64,000 nucleotides of DNA from Neurospora tetraspora (GCF_033439725.1 NW_026944383.1:868001-932000), one strand, 5' to 3'. Positions 22,692-34,431 are shown, numbered from the stretch's first letter. Notes: a model not told the origin generated them from the letters alone. Made by a program: numbers and translations.

Positions 22692-23200
22692 TCAGGGGAT
22701 TCGGCGATTTTGAGTATTGATGTAAAAATCAAGTGTCTGTCGATTTCCCTATAGATTTTGAGTAAGAGATATCTTGTAAGGCATCGATTGCATTGGTTAT
22801 CAAATCTTGAAGGTGGTGGTGGTCAAGCTCAAGGTTTTGAGTCACTGTGGAGAATTTTTTCTCTTTTATCTCAACTTCAACCCAACAACATCTTACACCC
22901 TATACTAGGCTGCCCGTCTTGCAATCACCACCACAGCACTATCGATTACATCATTTGATGACAGTAAACAACATCTTCAATCTCGACAAATTTTCACTAA
23001 CAATCCGTTTGTTAACAAGAATTACAATTCCTATGCTCTTTGTATACTACCGCTAAGACGCTTATCCGTACCTGACCCTAGATCCATGCTACACCATATA
23101 CCCCTGAACTCTCCATGCACACACCAACTACACACATCAAATAATTACTTCAGTGTGGTTTAGAGACAAACCGTATCCCAATGTAATACTCATACTTCCC
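22692..23200. other. intergenic region between SUA5 start and kinase stop
   Basis: About 510 bp holding the SUA5 promoter and the kinase 3' flank, both on the minus strand. It is A/T-rich and no gene is seen. Confidence 0.6.
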
Positions 23201-25981
23201 TCACACACTCGTATTCACCTCGCTTCCCCTCCTCCCCTGCCTCACCGGAAGCGTATTTACATGCGCATTCGCAAACCCCAGGTGCTCAGAGAAGCTAGCC
23301 AGCAACCTCATCACATCATCCCTCACCTCCTCTCGATTCGCCATGCCCTGCATCACCCTGACTCTCGGCGGCTCTGGGACTTGAGGCATATGCATCATAT
23401 CCGTTGAACCCTGGCTATTGCTGTGGCCATGACCATGACCATGACCATGCGCCTGGTGACCATGATGCCCGCCACCATGGCTGCCCATACCATTATTCCC
23501 ATTCATGCTCCCGCCCATGCCGTACCCGCGAGGCGGATGGTGCATATCCGGGTCCGGCCGCATGCCGCTCGGCCGCCGGCGACTCCGGTTGCGCTCACGA
23601 CTACCCATCGCCATCGGATCCATGCTGCCGCCCAGGTAGTCCGACTCGGCGTACTCGCCGGCTGAATACCCCCCCACGTCGTCGTCGGTGGCGTAGCTGT
23701 AGCTGTCCGCGCGGGAGTGGGCGCGGCTGCTTGTCCTGCTGCCGATGCTTCCGCCGCCGATGCTACCGCCGCCGATACTACCGTTCCCTACGCTGCCTCC
23801 GCCGTTAACGGATGAAGCATAGTCGGGCGTGCCACGACCGTTGGTCCCGATGAATTGCTCCTCTGACGGCGCCTGAGCGACCCGGGCGTAATCGCTGTCG
23901 TCCGACACGTAGATGGACGGTTCGCGGACCGATGATGATCGTACGACAGGCAGCGGCTGATAAAGTGAAGCGTGCCGTTCGAGGTCGAATGGGTTTGCGC
24001 CGCCTATCTCTGAACCACTGACGGAAGCGGCGTCCGAGTTGGCTGTGGATGGCCGCGTATACTCCCGATTGGTGAAATCGTTTGTTGGCATAGGTAAGCT
24101 TTCATCGAGATCGATCAGGCTCCCTACCGAAACGCGGTTGTCGACCGGAGGCTTGGGCGGCATGGAATCGTAGCCCATCGATTGGAAGCCTAGCGGGTCT
24201 GTTGGGTGGTGTATGAGGGGTGGTCGAACGAAGTTGTCGTTCTGGCTGTCGTTGGAGCGCTCTTCATTCCACGGGAACGGGAAGCGCGACATCTCCGGAT
24301 GGGCAGAAGCCGGCGGAGCAGCCATTGACGGGAACTTCCAGTCCTGCGTACGGCGGTTGATGTTCATTGGCATATCTGCCGGGTCGCTGAGGGGCGGTTT
24401 GCTGAAGTCCGGGTTCGGGTTGAAGGCTGCGTAATCTATCGAACCACGGGGGCCAGCCTTAATAGTCTCCATGTCAACAAACTGAGACAGGTCATTTCCA
24501 TCAAAGGAGGCATCCAGGTCTATGAGCGACTCTCGCAGTGCCGCCTGTGAGCTCGGTTCATATTGTCGTAGGTTGAGATCTGAGTCTTTTGGTAGATCCA
24601 GTACTAGTGTTGTCTCTGCTGTAGCCGTTAGAGGAGGCGCCCCCAGACCGTAATAAGCACGCGAGTTCTCATCGTAGCCAGAGATCGTATTAGGATCAAA
24701 CAGCTTTTCCAGAGGTGCCTTGAGAGCTAGCAGTTTAGGAGGAGGCGGCCGCCTCCTTCCTTTAGGCTTGGGGCGCCGGGTCTGCTCTTCGTCGAACTCG
24801 AAGTCGACATTGTGCCCATAAACATCATACACAGCTTGGGCATCGCTGTCCATGGCCATTCGGTCAAAGTCGACCGTTGTGCTAAAGTTCCACTCGTCAT
24901 TGGAGAGGGCAGTTGAGGCATAATCGGACGGGCCTTGAGCACCAACGGGCGCGAACAGTGATTTTCTGATACCTCCCTGCGCCTCCCAAACCTTATAACC
25001 TCGGACGAGATTGGAAAGAGATGCTGCTGGGTATTCTGAGCTCGTGTTGAATATGTAAGGGTGCCGTTGGACTTGTTCAATGGTCGGTCGTTTTGCGGGG
25101 TCCTCCACCAGGCAGAAAGCCACCAAGTCCTTGAGATTGTCTGAGTACTGGTCTCCCTCCAGACGAGGCGCGTGGGACTTGATGTAATTGCCAAGCTGGG
25201 GGATGTTAAACCCCGACATGACATTGGGAGGAAGTCCAGAGGCAATCTCGTATACCATAGATCCAAACGCCCATATGTCAACCGGTGTGCTGTAGGACGG
25301 CGTGGGTTCGAAGAGTTCCGGTGCCATCCAATGAGGTGTCCCGATAAACGTCGACCGTTTGTCGAATTTGGTCTCGACGATGCCAGCCACACCAAAGTCA
25401 CAGAGCTGTACGGCGCCCGTCTCCGTCACAAGTACGTTGGCGCACTTGATGTCACGGTGAATGATTCCTTCTTTGTGTACCCAAAATATGGCCTCTGCGA
25501 CTTCTCGTAGGATGGGAATGATCCACTTCTCCTGCAAGCCCCCGGGTGCTGTAGGCTTCATCAGAGTAGCCACGCTTCCGCCAGCACAGTACTCGGTGAT
25601 CAGCCACATGGACTGTCCAACGGGCAGTACATCGAGAATGAGATTGATGTTCTTTGCGCCGCTGTTACTGAGTAACTTGAGGGCACTGGTCTCCTTCATA
25701 AACTCGCTATACGTGTCCGCCAGCCTGGGATTTTCCCTGTCGCTCTCTTCGATGTCGATGATCTTGACAGCCACAACAGCACTGGACTTGTTATCCGTTG
25801 CCTTGTAGACGCGGCCAAAGCTGCCTTTGCCGATGAGCTCCTCTAGCTGATATGGGGGTGCTTCTTTTCCTGACTTGTTGCATTCTTCTGCAACAACAGC
25901 CTGCATCTTCTTGGCATCCTCGATGGCCTTTTTCTTGGTGGTGGTCAGGAAATCTGACCCATATACTGATAGGGTCGCCAT
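23201..25981 (-). CDS. pod-6: Ste20/GCK-family protein kinase, POD-6/Nak1-like
   Basis: A single exon of 926 residues opening MATLSVYGSDFLTTTKKK. The kinase domain is about 44-305: glycine loop GKGSFGRVY (51-59), catalytic Lys73 in VAVKII, HRDIKCANVL with Asp177, DFG at 195-197, activation-loop STFIGTPHWMAPE. The GTPHWMAPE signature and EYCAGGSVATLM place it in the germinal-centre-kinase branch. The long, Pro/Ser-rich C-terminus contains RRRPPPPK, several SLIDLDE motifs, a GGGSIG repeat and a HGHGHGHGH run. I assign POD-6 (regulator of polar growth with the NDR kinase COT-1) from overall architecture and from the neighbours. SID-1 and MST-1 are the alternative GCK paralogues, and a phylogeny would settle the choice. 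Confidence 0.85.
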   Translation of the reverse strand: MATLSVYGSDFLTTTKKKAIEDAKKMQAVVAEECNKSGKEAPPYQLEELIGKGSFGRVYKATDNKSSAVVAVKIIDIEESDRENPRLADTYSEFMKETSALKLLSNSGAKNINLILDVLPVGQSMWLITEYCAGGSVATLMKPTAPGGLQEKWIIPILREVAEAIFWVHKEGIIHRDIKCANVLVTETGAVQLCDFGVAGIVETKFDKRSTFIGTPHWMAPELFEPTPSYSTPVDIWAFGSMVYEIASGLPPNVMSGFNIPQLGNYIKSHAPRLEGDQYSDNLKDLVAFCLVEDPAKRPTIEQVQRHPYIFNTSSEYPAASLSNLVRGYKVWEAQGGIRKSLFAPVGAQGPSDYASTALSNDEWNFSTTVDFDRMAMDSDAQAVYDVYGHNVDFEFDEEQTRRPKPKGRRRPPPPKLLALKAPLEKLFDPNTISGYDENSRAYYGLGAPPLTATAETTLVLDLPKDSDLNLRQYEPSSQAALRESLIDLDASFDGNDLSQFVDMETIKAGPRGSIDYAAFNPNPDFSKPPLSDPADMPMNINRRTQDWKFPSMAAPPASAHPEMSRFPFPWNEERSNDSQNDNFVRPPLIHHPTDPLGFQSMGYDSMPPKPPVDNRVSVGSLIDLDESLPMPTNDFTNREYTRPSTANSDAASVSGSEIGGANPFDLERHASLYQPLPVVRSSSVREPSIYVSDDSDYARVAQAPSEEQFIGTNGRGTPDYASSVNGGGSVGNGSIGGGSIGGGSIGSRTSSRAHSRADSYSYATDDDVGGYSAGEYAESDYLGGSMDPMAMGSRERNRSRRRPSGMRPDPDMHHPPRGYGMGGSMNGNNGMGSHGGGHHGHQAHGHGHGHGHSNSQGSTDMMHMPQVPEPPRVRVMQGMANREEVRDDVMRLLASFSEHLGFANAHVNTLPVRQGRRGSEVNTSV

Positions 25982-27447
25982 GATTGTTGACTGTCCCCGA
26001 AGAGGGACTGGAGGAAACTGGTGGTAGTAAAGTACTAGTGATTGTGTGAAGCCTCAATGTTCCTCCCGTAACTCTACCAGCGAGTCGGTCCGGATAAGGG
26101 ACAGGCTTCTGGTCCCAGGCGGTGTGACGGCGACGTAAGTGTGTCAACGAAAACGACACCTCAGCTGTACAGCGTTACTCTAGCGCTTTCTGGGGGCGCA
26201 GATGAGATGAATGTGTTGATGAGCCTTATGCCTCGAGTGAGTTTCAAATACACTTTGCAGAAGCTGGGTATCAATACTATTGTAAGTTAGTCCTATGGTA
26301 GCCTCGGAATTTTTAAGATAGTGACCAGGTAAAAAGGAGACGATAGGAAGTTATAAGGACAATGAATGAGGGAAGCCCAACTGGGTGGTCTTTGAGAAAC
26401 GTCAGTGTCACTGAACTCCTCAATCATGAGGTAGTCGGGTGTTTGATGTATGTATGTCCCCTTGAGCTATGAGTCTAGAGATGAAGGTAGGGGTACAACT
26501 CTGATATGCAGTGTCCATCAGGAGTGACACCCTTGACAAGACGGATGAGAGGAATGGCAAGGTCGAGGCTTGCCAAGGATGAGGACTCATGTTATCGCTC
26601 CGATCCGGAAAGAGAGCAGCAGGTACTCACATGAGAGTCGATACTAGGGGTATCGCGGTATGTTCGCTCCCTCCTACCGATGAGGATTTCCGTTGTTGAC
26701 GACGGACGATGAGATTGTGAAGAGAAGCAACTTGGTGTAAGGTTCGGAACTTGCCCGAGTCAGGGTCACCCAAGTCCGCGTTATTCGGCTCCTTGCGCTG
26801 CCAGGGGCAAAGTCGCCCAACTTGGCAACAGAAAGGTCACACCTAAAGCCCAACCCTCAGGGTCCTCCGACAAACGAGCCAGTTCCGACCTTCATCCAAC
26901 TGAAGGTCAAAGGGTGTATCATTCGCCTCAACGCGATGGCTGGATCATCAACGGAGCACGGATTGATGGATGATGGAAAGCGGTTCCCTGTCGTCAGTGC
27001 ACATCCACACCGCTGGCTGACAATGTGCCCGTCCCAACTGTTGGTTGTCGTGGTTTCCACCAGCAATTTGAGTGTTGACAGCGGATAGAAATCACACGAT
27101 GTGCTAAAACGGCCCGAGAAGTGATCCCGTCGTAAGCGAGGTCAGCCAATAAGAGTCTCAGGACCACATGCCACCACGCGTGGATGCGGCTCCACTTGTG
27201 GAGGATGTTTGAGGTCCTTCAGCGGGAGTTCAGCGGTCCCAGGTCTCAAATCCAGCCCTGTAGCGGACCTTCGCCAGGGCATTGTGTAAAACAGGGACTA
27301 CCTACTAACGTCAGGTCCGATGCAGTGTCAAACAACAAGAACATTCATTGAGCTCATGGCCTTATGTTGATATCTTTACGTCAAACCGAAAGGAAAACCA
27401 TATCCCAGATCCATAACAATGGAAGGTCTACTAGGTAAGGCAGGCTC
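25982..27447. other. intergenic region upstream of the kinase
   Basis: About 1.5 kb, mostly the promoter and 5' leader of the kinase (-) plus the 3' flank of the DUF7053-like gene (-). An antisense-like open frame overlaps the kinase start. I see no credible additional gene. Confidence 0.5.
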
Positions 27448-28029
27448 TCATGCTGGGTCGACCCCGCCTGAACCCTCCAGCCTCTTCAACATCTTCCCGT
27501 GGATTCCCTCCCAGGCACTTTCACACTGCCCTTTGGCAATTCCAATCAACAACCTCGAGCAACTGATCTCTACATTTTCCACAATCTCCAAGCCCCCATC
27601 TGGCCCCTCTTTGATCTCCCAAACGGTCTCCATGACCATTGACAGCGGGCTTCTGATTCGGACAAAGAGGCCAGTATCCAGCTTCGCGAACTCATACGTA
27701 CTGACAACGTTGCTGTCCCACAGTCCGGCAGGCAGCGTGTGGATAACGTCGGTGACTTTGTAGGACTTTGTCTCGCCGAGCACTCGCGGCTCCACAGCGC
27801 TCGGAACAGTTGGCGGCGTACTGGGGATGAGAGGCTCGCATTTGGCGAGGTGCGGGTCGCACGAGAGAAGGAACTCGTCGTCTTGTAATAGTTCTATCGC
27901 CTGTTCCCGGGTGGTCTTTGGTGGGATGGGTGACTTGTGTACGAGTTGCGCTTTGGTGGAGAGGACTACGAATGGTCTTCCATTAGCGATGTGATCATTC
28001 GAGGTAATTCACTGGTACTAACATGACAT
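27448..28029 (-). CDS. DUF7053-like small protein
   Basis: Exons 28029-28023 (7 nt, ATGTCAT) and 27965-27448 give 174 residues. The tiny first exon joins through a GTTAGT donor to give MSFLSTKAQLVHKSPIPP. Proteins of the fungal DUF7053 family start the same way (MSF...) with a conserved IP-rich turn, an RxxAxxLL helix and a hydrophobic beta-rich core. Here these are REQAIELLQDDEFLL, VTDVIHTLPAGLW, and a C-terminal helix with AWEGIHGKMLKRL. The function of the family is unknown; the layout resembles a START/SRPBCC-like ligand-binding fold, which is inference only. The gene is divergent from COQ6, with 678 bp between starts. Confidence 0.75.
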
Positions 28030-28707
28030 TGTGACTTTTTCGATCAAAGTCTATGGACGTTGGAATGGCGTGGTCAAAGTCGGGTTAAAGTTCACATGAA
28101 GGTGAAAAACAAATGGACAACTTGGTTGATCTGTCGAGAGTTGTTAAACGCTCCTGCTCCCTTGCTCTCAGGAGTGACGCTTGACCTAACAGTTACAGAG
28201 GCGGTTACAGGTTGCTCGGTCCCTCGAAGGTCGGGTCTTTCGCCCAACTTCTGTTTACAGTTGTCTCAATATTATCGAAAAATCAGCCAACGACATTCGC
28301 ACAGCAACACAAGGCCTGACTGCTAGCCTGGCTCCTTGTTGAGCTTTCAAATGTAATAGAAGTGTGAACAAAACACAACCATGTTAGCGAGGACTTCCAA
28401 AGGCGGCATTCTTACCTACATAACTTGTGGTATTCAGGAAGAGAACGAATGCTATAGCCGGGAGTAAGTACCTCAATGAAGACTGCATTAGTACTTTGGT
28501 GTAAATGCAGTGTATTGGTTAACAGAAGTGTCATGGCTGTACGTTTACGAGACAAGCAGGGTTAGGGTTCGCTCCCAATTTAGAAAGGAGCTTGGGCCAA
28601 TCGGTCGCGCAACTGGGAAATCGGATTGGCGCGACTTTCTCCATGAACCCTGAAGGCCAATCCAAACCTAATTAGATTCCAGCACCATCACAAGTGCTGT
28701 AGCTACT
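28030..28707. other. divergent promoter region DUF7053/COQ6
   Basis: 678 bp between two opposite starts. No gene or repeat recognised. Confidence 0.6.
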
Positions 28708-30242
28708 ATGGAAGCAGTAGCAAGAAGAAAAGCAGCTGCCTATGTCTGCAGGAGTTGTACCCGGCAATTCCAACGACAACTTCGACGAAACTACTCGAAC
28801 TCTGCCCCACGACCTGACATCTACGATGTGGTGTGTGTTGGCGGAGGACCGGCAGGTCTGAGTCTCTTGACTGCCCTGCGTAAGTCGCCAGTTCATGTCC
28901 AGACTTCACATTTGGCCAATTGCTTATTCTTAGGTCTACAGGTGCGAATCCCGTCACTTCCCACCTCCGAGTTGCCCTAGTCGAAGCCCAGGATCTATCC
29001 AAAGTCAAGTCATGGAAGCTACCGCCAAACAAGTACTCGAACCGATGCAGCTCCCTCACCCCCACATCCGCCTTCTTCCTTGACCAGATTGGTGCCTGGG
29101 AACATCTCGATCAAACCAGAGTCCAACCGTACCACGAAATGCAAGTATGGGACGGCGTCACGGATGCTCGGATCGAATTCGACTGGGCCCCCGGTTCGGC
29201 TCCGGTAGAAGGAACTACCATCGCTTACATGAACGAGAACCTCAACCTCACATCCGGACTACTTAAGCGACTGGAGGAGCTCGGTGGCGTATCGGTATTT
29301 GAGGGTGCCAAAGTTGAGAACATTACCTTTGGCGAGGAGACGGAGGACCTGGATCTAAGTCAATGGCCTGTCGTACACATTTCTGGAGGCAAGCAGCTTA
29401 CTGCCCGCCTTCTGGTTGGAGCCGACGGAGCAAACAGCCCAGTTCGTGCTTTCGCTGGTATCGATGCGAAGGGTTGGGACTACAACAGACACGGCGTGGT
29501 GGCCACACTAGAGATGGAGGGCGAGGGCTGGGGCGGAGAGCACACCAAGATTGCCTACCAGAGATTCCTTCCCACCGGCCCAGTTGCTATGCTTCCCATG
29601 CCTGGAAACTATTCGACACTTGTCTGGTCTACAACCGCCGAGAATGCCTCATTACTCAAGAGCCTCTCGCCCAAGGATTTTGTGGCGATGGTGAACGCAG
29701 CATTCCGTCTGAGCCCAGTGGATCTGGCCTTCATGCACACCCAAGGGGCGGATCAAGATGATGAATATTCGTGGAGGTTACAACACACATCCTTCAACCC
29801 GCGGGCGATTCCACAGACCGTCGTTGGAGTTCAAGAAGGCACGGTTGCCTCATTCCCATTGAAGATGCGCCACGCCGATACCTACATCGGAGAGCGTGTT
29901 GCTTTGGTGGGAGATGCTGCTCATACCATTCACCCGCTGGCAGGCCAGGGCCTGAACCAGGGCCAAGGCGATGTGCAGAGCCTGGCCAAGACGATCGAAT
30001 TTGCCGTCACCCATGGACAGGATATCGGAAGTATCATGTCACTCGAGTCCTATGTATCGGAACGATACACAGCAAACCATGTGCTCCTTGGGGTCGTTGA
30101 TAAGCTTCATAAGCTCTATTCTGCCGAAAGTGGCCCGTTAGTGCCCTTGAGGTCACTGGGCCTGAATGCCGTTAATGCTCTTGGGCCGTTAAAGAGCTTC
30201 TTCATGAAGCAGGCTGCGGGAAGCGGCACCAAGCTCTTCTGA
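28708..30242 (+). CDS. COQ6: ubiquinone biosynthesis monooxygenase COQ6
   Basis: Exons 28708-28879 and 28942-30242 give 490 residues. The N-terminus (MEAVARRKAAAYVCRSCTRQF) is basic and matches a mitochondrial presequence. FAD-binding motifs are complete: VVCVGGGPAGLSLL (dinucleotide fold), LLVGADGANSPVR (DG motif) and RVALVGDAAHTIHPLAGQGLNQG (GD motif). Between them, NRCSSLTPTSAFFLDQIGAWEHL matches Coq6. The enzyme is the flavin hydroxylase of the coenzyme Q head group (C5 position) in the mitochondrial CoQ synthome. The intron has two nearby acceptors, TAG at 28933 and CAG at 28941. Only the second keeps the frame, giving ALRANPVTSHLRVALVE. Confidence 0.94.
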
Positions 30243-31737
30243 GCTCCGCCCCTCCATTTTCAAACAGGATGGGCAGCTTTTGGAGTAGTGTATATTTACT
30301 TGTACCAACTTTAGCCATGTGTCATGTATCACCATACCCCGTACGAGTTTGCTTCTAGGGGACAACTGAACCGATCTTCCGCGAGATCATTGGTAAAGCG
30401 GAGCCTCAAGACCCCTCAATAACGCTGCGAGACGGACCTGTTCGATGTTTGAATCGTGACTCCCGTCTGTGACAAACACTCCCAATGGACCTAGACAACC
30501 TCTTAAACCACATCAGATCACAAAATGCCCCTTACGCGATCTCCTGACGATTCAGTCCCATATCCTTCGACTCACACCGAGGCAACTGAGCTAGGCTTCA
30601 GCCGTTGGTATACTCTACCTGTAACCCTACATCGATTACCTTCATGGCCAGGCCCTCCGGCTCATTGGACTTCCATTTGCCTTGTCCCTTTCGCGGCTCC
30701 GATCTGTGCAGTCCACTCTTTCTTCTTCCTCGCGCTGGCATCGGTAGCATCAACCGACTAGTCCTGGCCTGTTCGTCCGCAATCACTACGTTCTGCCAAA
30801 GGAAGAGTATCAACCTGCCGTATCTTGTTGAATGGGCGCGGGCAAGGTGCTCAACCTTGCGTACCTGGAGCAACAAAACCTTATTTTGCGAGCCCAGGCA
30901 ACAACTTGGATCACAACCCTCACTGAGCGCAGCTATCTGTACGAGCCACGATCTGTTTACATATCCAGCCAGCCATCTATCATATTATCTCTAGGTAGAC
31001 CTCTCCACTGGAGGGGACTATCAGCTTTCACAGGATCAACATAGAACCTGCCGCAGTTCTACAGTCGCGAATCAGACGAATCATCTACAAGTGACTGGTC
31101 GACTCATCCGGTGCCTCATCGCAGTCCTAGATCGAGCATATTGCGGAATTGGTCATCTGCGGCGAAATTAGCTGATCGGTTGTTGGTTGGCATCCTCATC
31201 AACTTACACTTGGCTTACCTTTGCCGGCACCAGAAGCCGATCGCATCTGCCATCCGCAGTGATTGCGCTTCAAAACACTGCGGTGTCAGCCAGGTGCTCA
31301 TCTGTTTGTCGTACAATGAGGATAGGCCCGTTCGAACATCAGAGTATTCAAATTCGGTACCGAATATCAAACGCTCGGGAAGGACTCAGATGCCGTAATA
31401 GGCAGCCGAAGTTCGACAATCACTGATCCTAGAAGGCTTGTCGTCCTCAAACCCATTGAGTCCGCTCAATGCCACCGCCTAACGGTTGACGACACAGTTA
31501 CAACAACATCGAAGGAACCTTCAACGGGTAACCGAAGCAGGAAATTAGGATCAGTTGGCAGTTCCACACATTCAACATCTGTCAACAACAGAGCATGAAG
31601 CCTTTGCCGATATCCCTACGCACCGATATTCTTCGATCGACTATAGCCCTAGTTCCTAAGCAATACCTCCAGAGTGTGGCTTAGCCAGACCGAACTGATA
31701 CGAAATATCCTCGTGAGCGGCCCAAGTTAACAGAGGG
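30243..31737. other. intergenic region between COQ6 and the Cys/Gly-rich gene
   Basis: About 1.5 kb. Open frames up to 129 codons occur but none shows a motif, and no exon chain could be built. It probably holds the COQ6 3' flank and a long leader or promoter for the next gene. Confidence 0.5.
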
Positions 31738-33528
31738 ATGTGTATCCAAGAGTATATCGCCTACCAATGTGGGCACCGAACGCCGGGCGTCGTCCGCCCA
31801 TGCCCCCTTACCACCGCAGGACACAACTTCCCCGTCTGCACCATTCATCCGTCGAAGCAACACCTGGCACACACCATGTGCGGTCCTTGTGAGAGACTCC
31901 TACACTCACGATGGGTGCTCATTCGGGAGTGGGAGCATCGCTGGCTGCATGAGCGTGGAGTTTGCGGTTGTGATGTGGTCTTCCCCGGCCTTCTGACCCG
32001 GCCTCGCGTGATTGGCAACGTCTCAGGCTCAGAGGAGGACGTCACCGAAGGGACCCGAGGCGACACAATCGGACGTTATGGATCTGCCACCCCCGGTGAC
32101 ACAGCGGAGGCAGCAGAAGAGGCACAAGGACAAGGTCGTACAGGAGGGAATTATCACATCCCGCCCATATTCACCGAAACCGCCGCCGGCGATCAGCAAC
32201 GTGTTGCCATCCGTCTTCCCAGCTTGTACGCGGCAGAGTGGCTAGCTGATCACCGCGCTCTTCATGACAGTGGACGATGCCAGTGTTCGGTCCAGTTCAC
32301 GCCGTTTCAGCCTGACGTGGGAGAGTACGATATGACCACCGAGGAACGGGAGTTTCTCGAGGAATACCGCCATACTGAAAGCCGCAACCGGGCGATAAAC
32401 GAGAGTGAGGAGGAAATCGCTTTGCGGATGGCACAGATTAATGAGACGTTTGGACCATTTGATCCTGCTGCGGCTGCTGCATCATCATCCCCGACCAAAC
32501 CGCAACCGCCTCTTGTATCTGATTTACCTCCTCCCACCGGCCCTCGTCGTGCTAGAGCTCCCTCACATCACTGCCAGGGCCAGGGCCATGACCTTCCTCA
32601 TCGACAGTCTCATCAAGGACAGGTTGGACACTACCACAACCAGCCAAGGTATGCCACCTCTTCGACTTTGGCCACGAACACCTCCGTGCCCTTCTTCCCC
32701 CAGGGGCAATCTTGTGATCCGGCAGTTCAGTATCAGCAGCGACCGGACCTTTTCGGCCTGGCAGATCAGCTTGTGCAGCTCTCTATTTCGACTCCAAAGG
32801 GAGGAGGAGGAGGAGGAGGAGGAGGAGGAGGAGGAGGAGGAGGAGGAGGAGGAGGAGGAGGTCACTTCGATTCGTCGTCCTACACAGGTGTGCCGCAGCA
32901 GCCGAACTACGACAACAATGAACAACACGTCTACGGACCACACACCTTCGTACCAATGGGCATCATTTTCCCCGATGATCATCACACTCACAATCCCAAT
33001 ACTCAGGACGGACAGGGACAGCATCAGCAAGAACTTCGCTCCCTAACCAGTAGTCTCCCCCCGCCCCCGCTTCTTCCATTTTCATTTCCATTTCCACCGT
33101 ACTGTGGTCTGCCCGTTGGCTCCGGACCAGAGGGCAGTGAAGTACACATGCCTGAGTGGGAGGAGTGCCCGCTGAGGAGATGCAAGTCGAGTTTCCAACC
33201 TGGACCTAGTTCTGGAGTCGGCAGGGTGCCCCTGAGCGAGATTGAGGAGACTGGAATTGAGAGCGACGGGGGGGCTACGAAGGAGAATGAAACTGAGATC
33301 GGGGAGGAGGTTGGAACTGAAACCAATACCGGAAACGGGAACGACGGAAACGGGAACGACGGAAACGGGAACGACGGAAACGGGAACGACGGAAACGGGA
33401 ACGATGCTGAGAGCGGTTGTTGTGAAACTCAAGTTGGTCACGCTGAGCAGCACCAGCAGCAGCACCAGCAGCATCGAACTAATTTGGGAGGAGGAGGAGG
33501 ACACCAACGGAGTTGTTCGTTCTCCTGA
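31738..33528 (+). CDS. hypothetical protein with Cys/His-rich N-terminus and Gly/GNGND repeats
   Basis: One exon, 596 residues, opening MCIQEYIAYQCGHR. The first ~90 residues hold a regular Cys/His pattern (QCGH, CPLTTAGH, CTIH, CGPC, CGC) with a conserved-looking helix around RWVLIREWEHRWLHERG. I know similar N-termini in uncharacterised Sordariomycete proteins but no function. Zinc binding is inference. The rest is low complexity: poly-Ala, His/Gln-rich stretches, 21 Gly from (GGA)20GGT, a Pro-rich part and five GNGND repeats, ending with Gln/His runs. The opposite frames are also open through the repeats, so that is not evidence for them. The gene is convergent with nuo-49. Confidence 0.7.
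   Translation: MCIQEYIAYQCGHRTPGVVRPCPLTTAGHNFPVCTIHPSKQHLAHTMCGPCERLLHSRWVLIREWEHRWLHERGVCGCDVVFPGLLTRPRVIGNVSGSEEDVTEGTRGDTIGRYGSATPGDTAEAAEEAQGQGRTGGNYHIPPIFTETAAGDQQRVAIRLPSLYAAEWLADHRALHDSGRCQCSVQFTPFQPDVGEYDMTTEEREFLEEYRHTESRNRAINESEEEIALRMAQINETFGPFDPAAAAASSSPTKPQPPLVSDLPPPTGPRRARAPSHHCQGQGHDLPHRQSHQGQVGHYHNQPRYATSSTLATNTSVPFFPQGQSCDPAVQYQQRPDLFGLADQLVQLSISTPKGGGGGGGGGGGGGGGGGGGGGHFDSSSYTGVPQQPNYDNNEQHVYGPHTFVPMGIIFPDDHHTHNPNTQDGQGQHQQELRSLTSSLPPPPLLPFSFPFPPYCGLPVGSGPEGSEVHMPEWEECPLRRCKSSFQPGPSSGVGRVPLSEIEETGIESDGGATKENETEIGEEVGTETNTGNGNDGNGNDGNGNDGNGNDGNGNDAESGCCETQVGHAEQHQQQHQQHRTNLGGGGGHQRSCSFS
32800..32862 (+). repeat. (GGA)20 trinucleotide repeat coding for 21 Gly
   Basis: Twenty GGA codons plus one GGT lie within the hypothetical gene. 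The repeat is perfect, which suggests recent expansion. Confidence 0.95.
33331..33405 (+). repeat. 15-bp minisatellite, five units, coding GNGND
   Basis: GGAAACGGGAACGAC is repeated five times head to tail; only the last base of the final unit differs. The unit is a multiple of three, so copy changes keep frame. Confidence 0.95.
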
Positions 33529-34431
33529 GCGGGATTTGTGGATTTTTCTCTATATGAGAGAGTCCTTGGACTGGTGAGTCGGCGTCCTACCCTCGTTCCG
33601 TCCCCTCCTTGACTTGATCGAGTATATCGATTTCTCCGAACACGAAGAGACTGGTTGCTTGCTACGGGAAGTGACTCAATTGAGGTCTAATTAACAATAC
33701 AGGCAAAGCAGCGAACCAAGAAAGACAGAGAGGCTATATACAGTCTTTCCACAGCGAAGTGTGACGACTGGACGGCTGGATGGATGGAGATTCGCAACTC
33801 AGCAGAGGCAGGGAGCAAGTGTTCGCTTCCACCACCACCACCATGTTCTACGGCAGCCAGTCCAGCGGCTGGGAGCGAGCGAGGTTATTGTAACAAATAA
33901 GCAGTCGTTGCGTTGCGTTTTTTCCGGTTCGTTTTACAGCATACAACCATACAACCAGCAAGGGTTGGTACAAATACATCAACAGAAAAAAATATTGACA
34001 GAGCAAGAACAACACCCACGTGTTGCAAACAACGACGACAGACCATGACATAGAGAGGGGGGGAAAAAACCACGGCAAAGCACCCTCTCACTTCAGTCTT
34101 TCTTTAGAAAAACCAACGACTGAATTGGCCATTCTTCTTCTCTTGCTGGTCTGGTCTACCTTTATCTATGTTTCCTGTTCCGTTTTGCCAAGGGATAAGA
34201 GAAGAAGAAGAAGACAAAACGTCCCACCTTTATCAGCAAAACCTAAGTACTGTTTCTCCTTTCGGCTTTCTTCAAAGGTAAACCATCGCGCGCGGCCTGC
34301 TTACCCGCCTATTCACTATGCTTCATTTATCAAAAAGACCATCTCATCTGTTGCGTTGCGTTGCGTTGCGTTGCGTTGCGTTGCGTTGCGTTGCATTCCA
34401 TTTCATAAGCTTTACAGCAGGAGCTTCCACA
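33529..34431. other. convergent intergenic region before nuo-49
   Basis: About 900 bp of 3' flanks. It contains a short GTTGC-like run near 33905 and a long (GTTGC)9 tract at its right end. No gene supported. Confidence 0.6.
34350..34394. repeat. (GTTGC)9 pentanucleotide microsatellite
   Basis: Nine perfect GTTGC units lie 38 bp beyond the nuo-49 stop, so probably in its 3' UTR (read as GCAAC on the minus strand). Confidence 0.95.

Noticed and set aside
23201-25981. kinase as SID-1 or MST-1 rather than POD-6
   Set aside because: Not fully excluded. Length, the long Pro/Ser-rich tail and the remembered neighbourhood favour POD-6, but this needs a phylogeny.
30525-30994. short frames between COQ6 and the Cys/Gly-rich gene
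   Set aside because: Their composition looks random and no exon chain could be joined.
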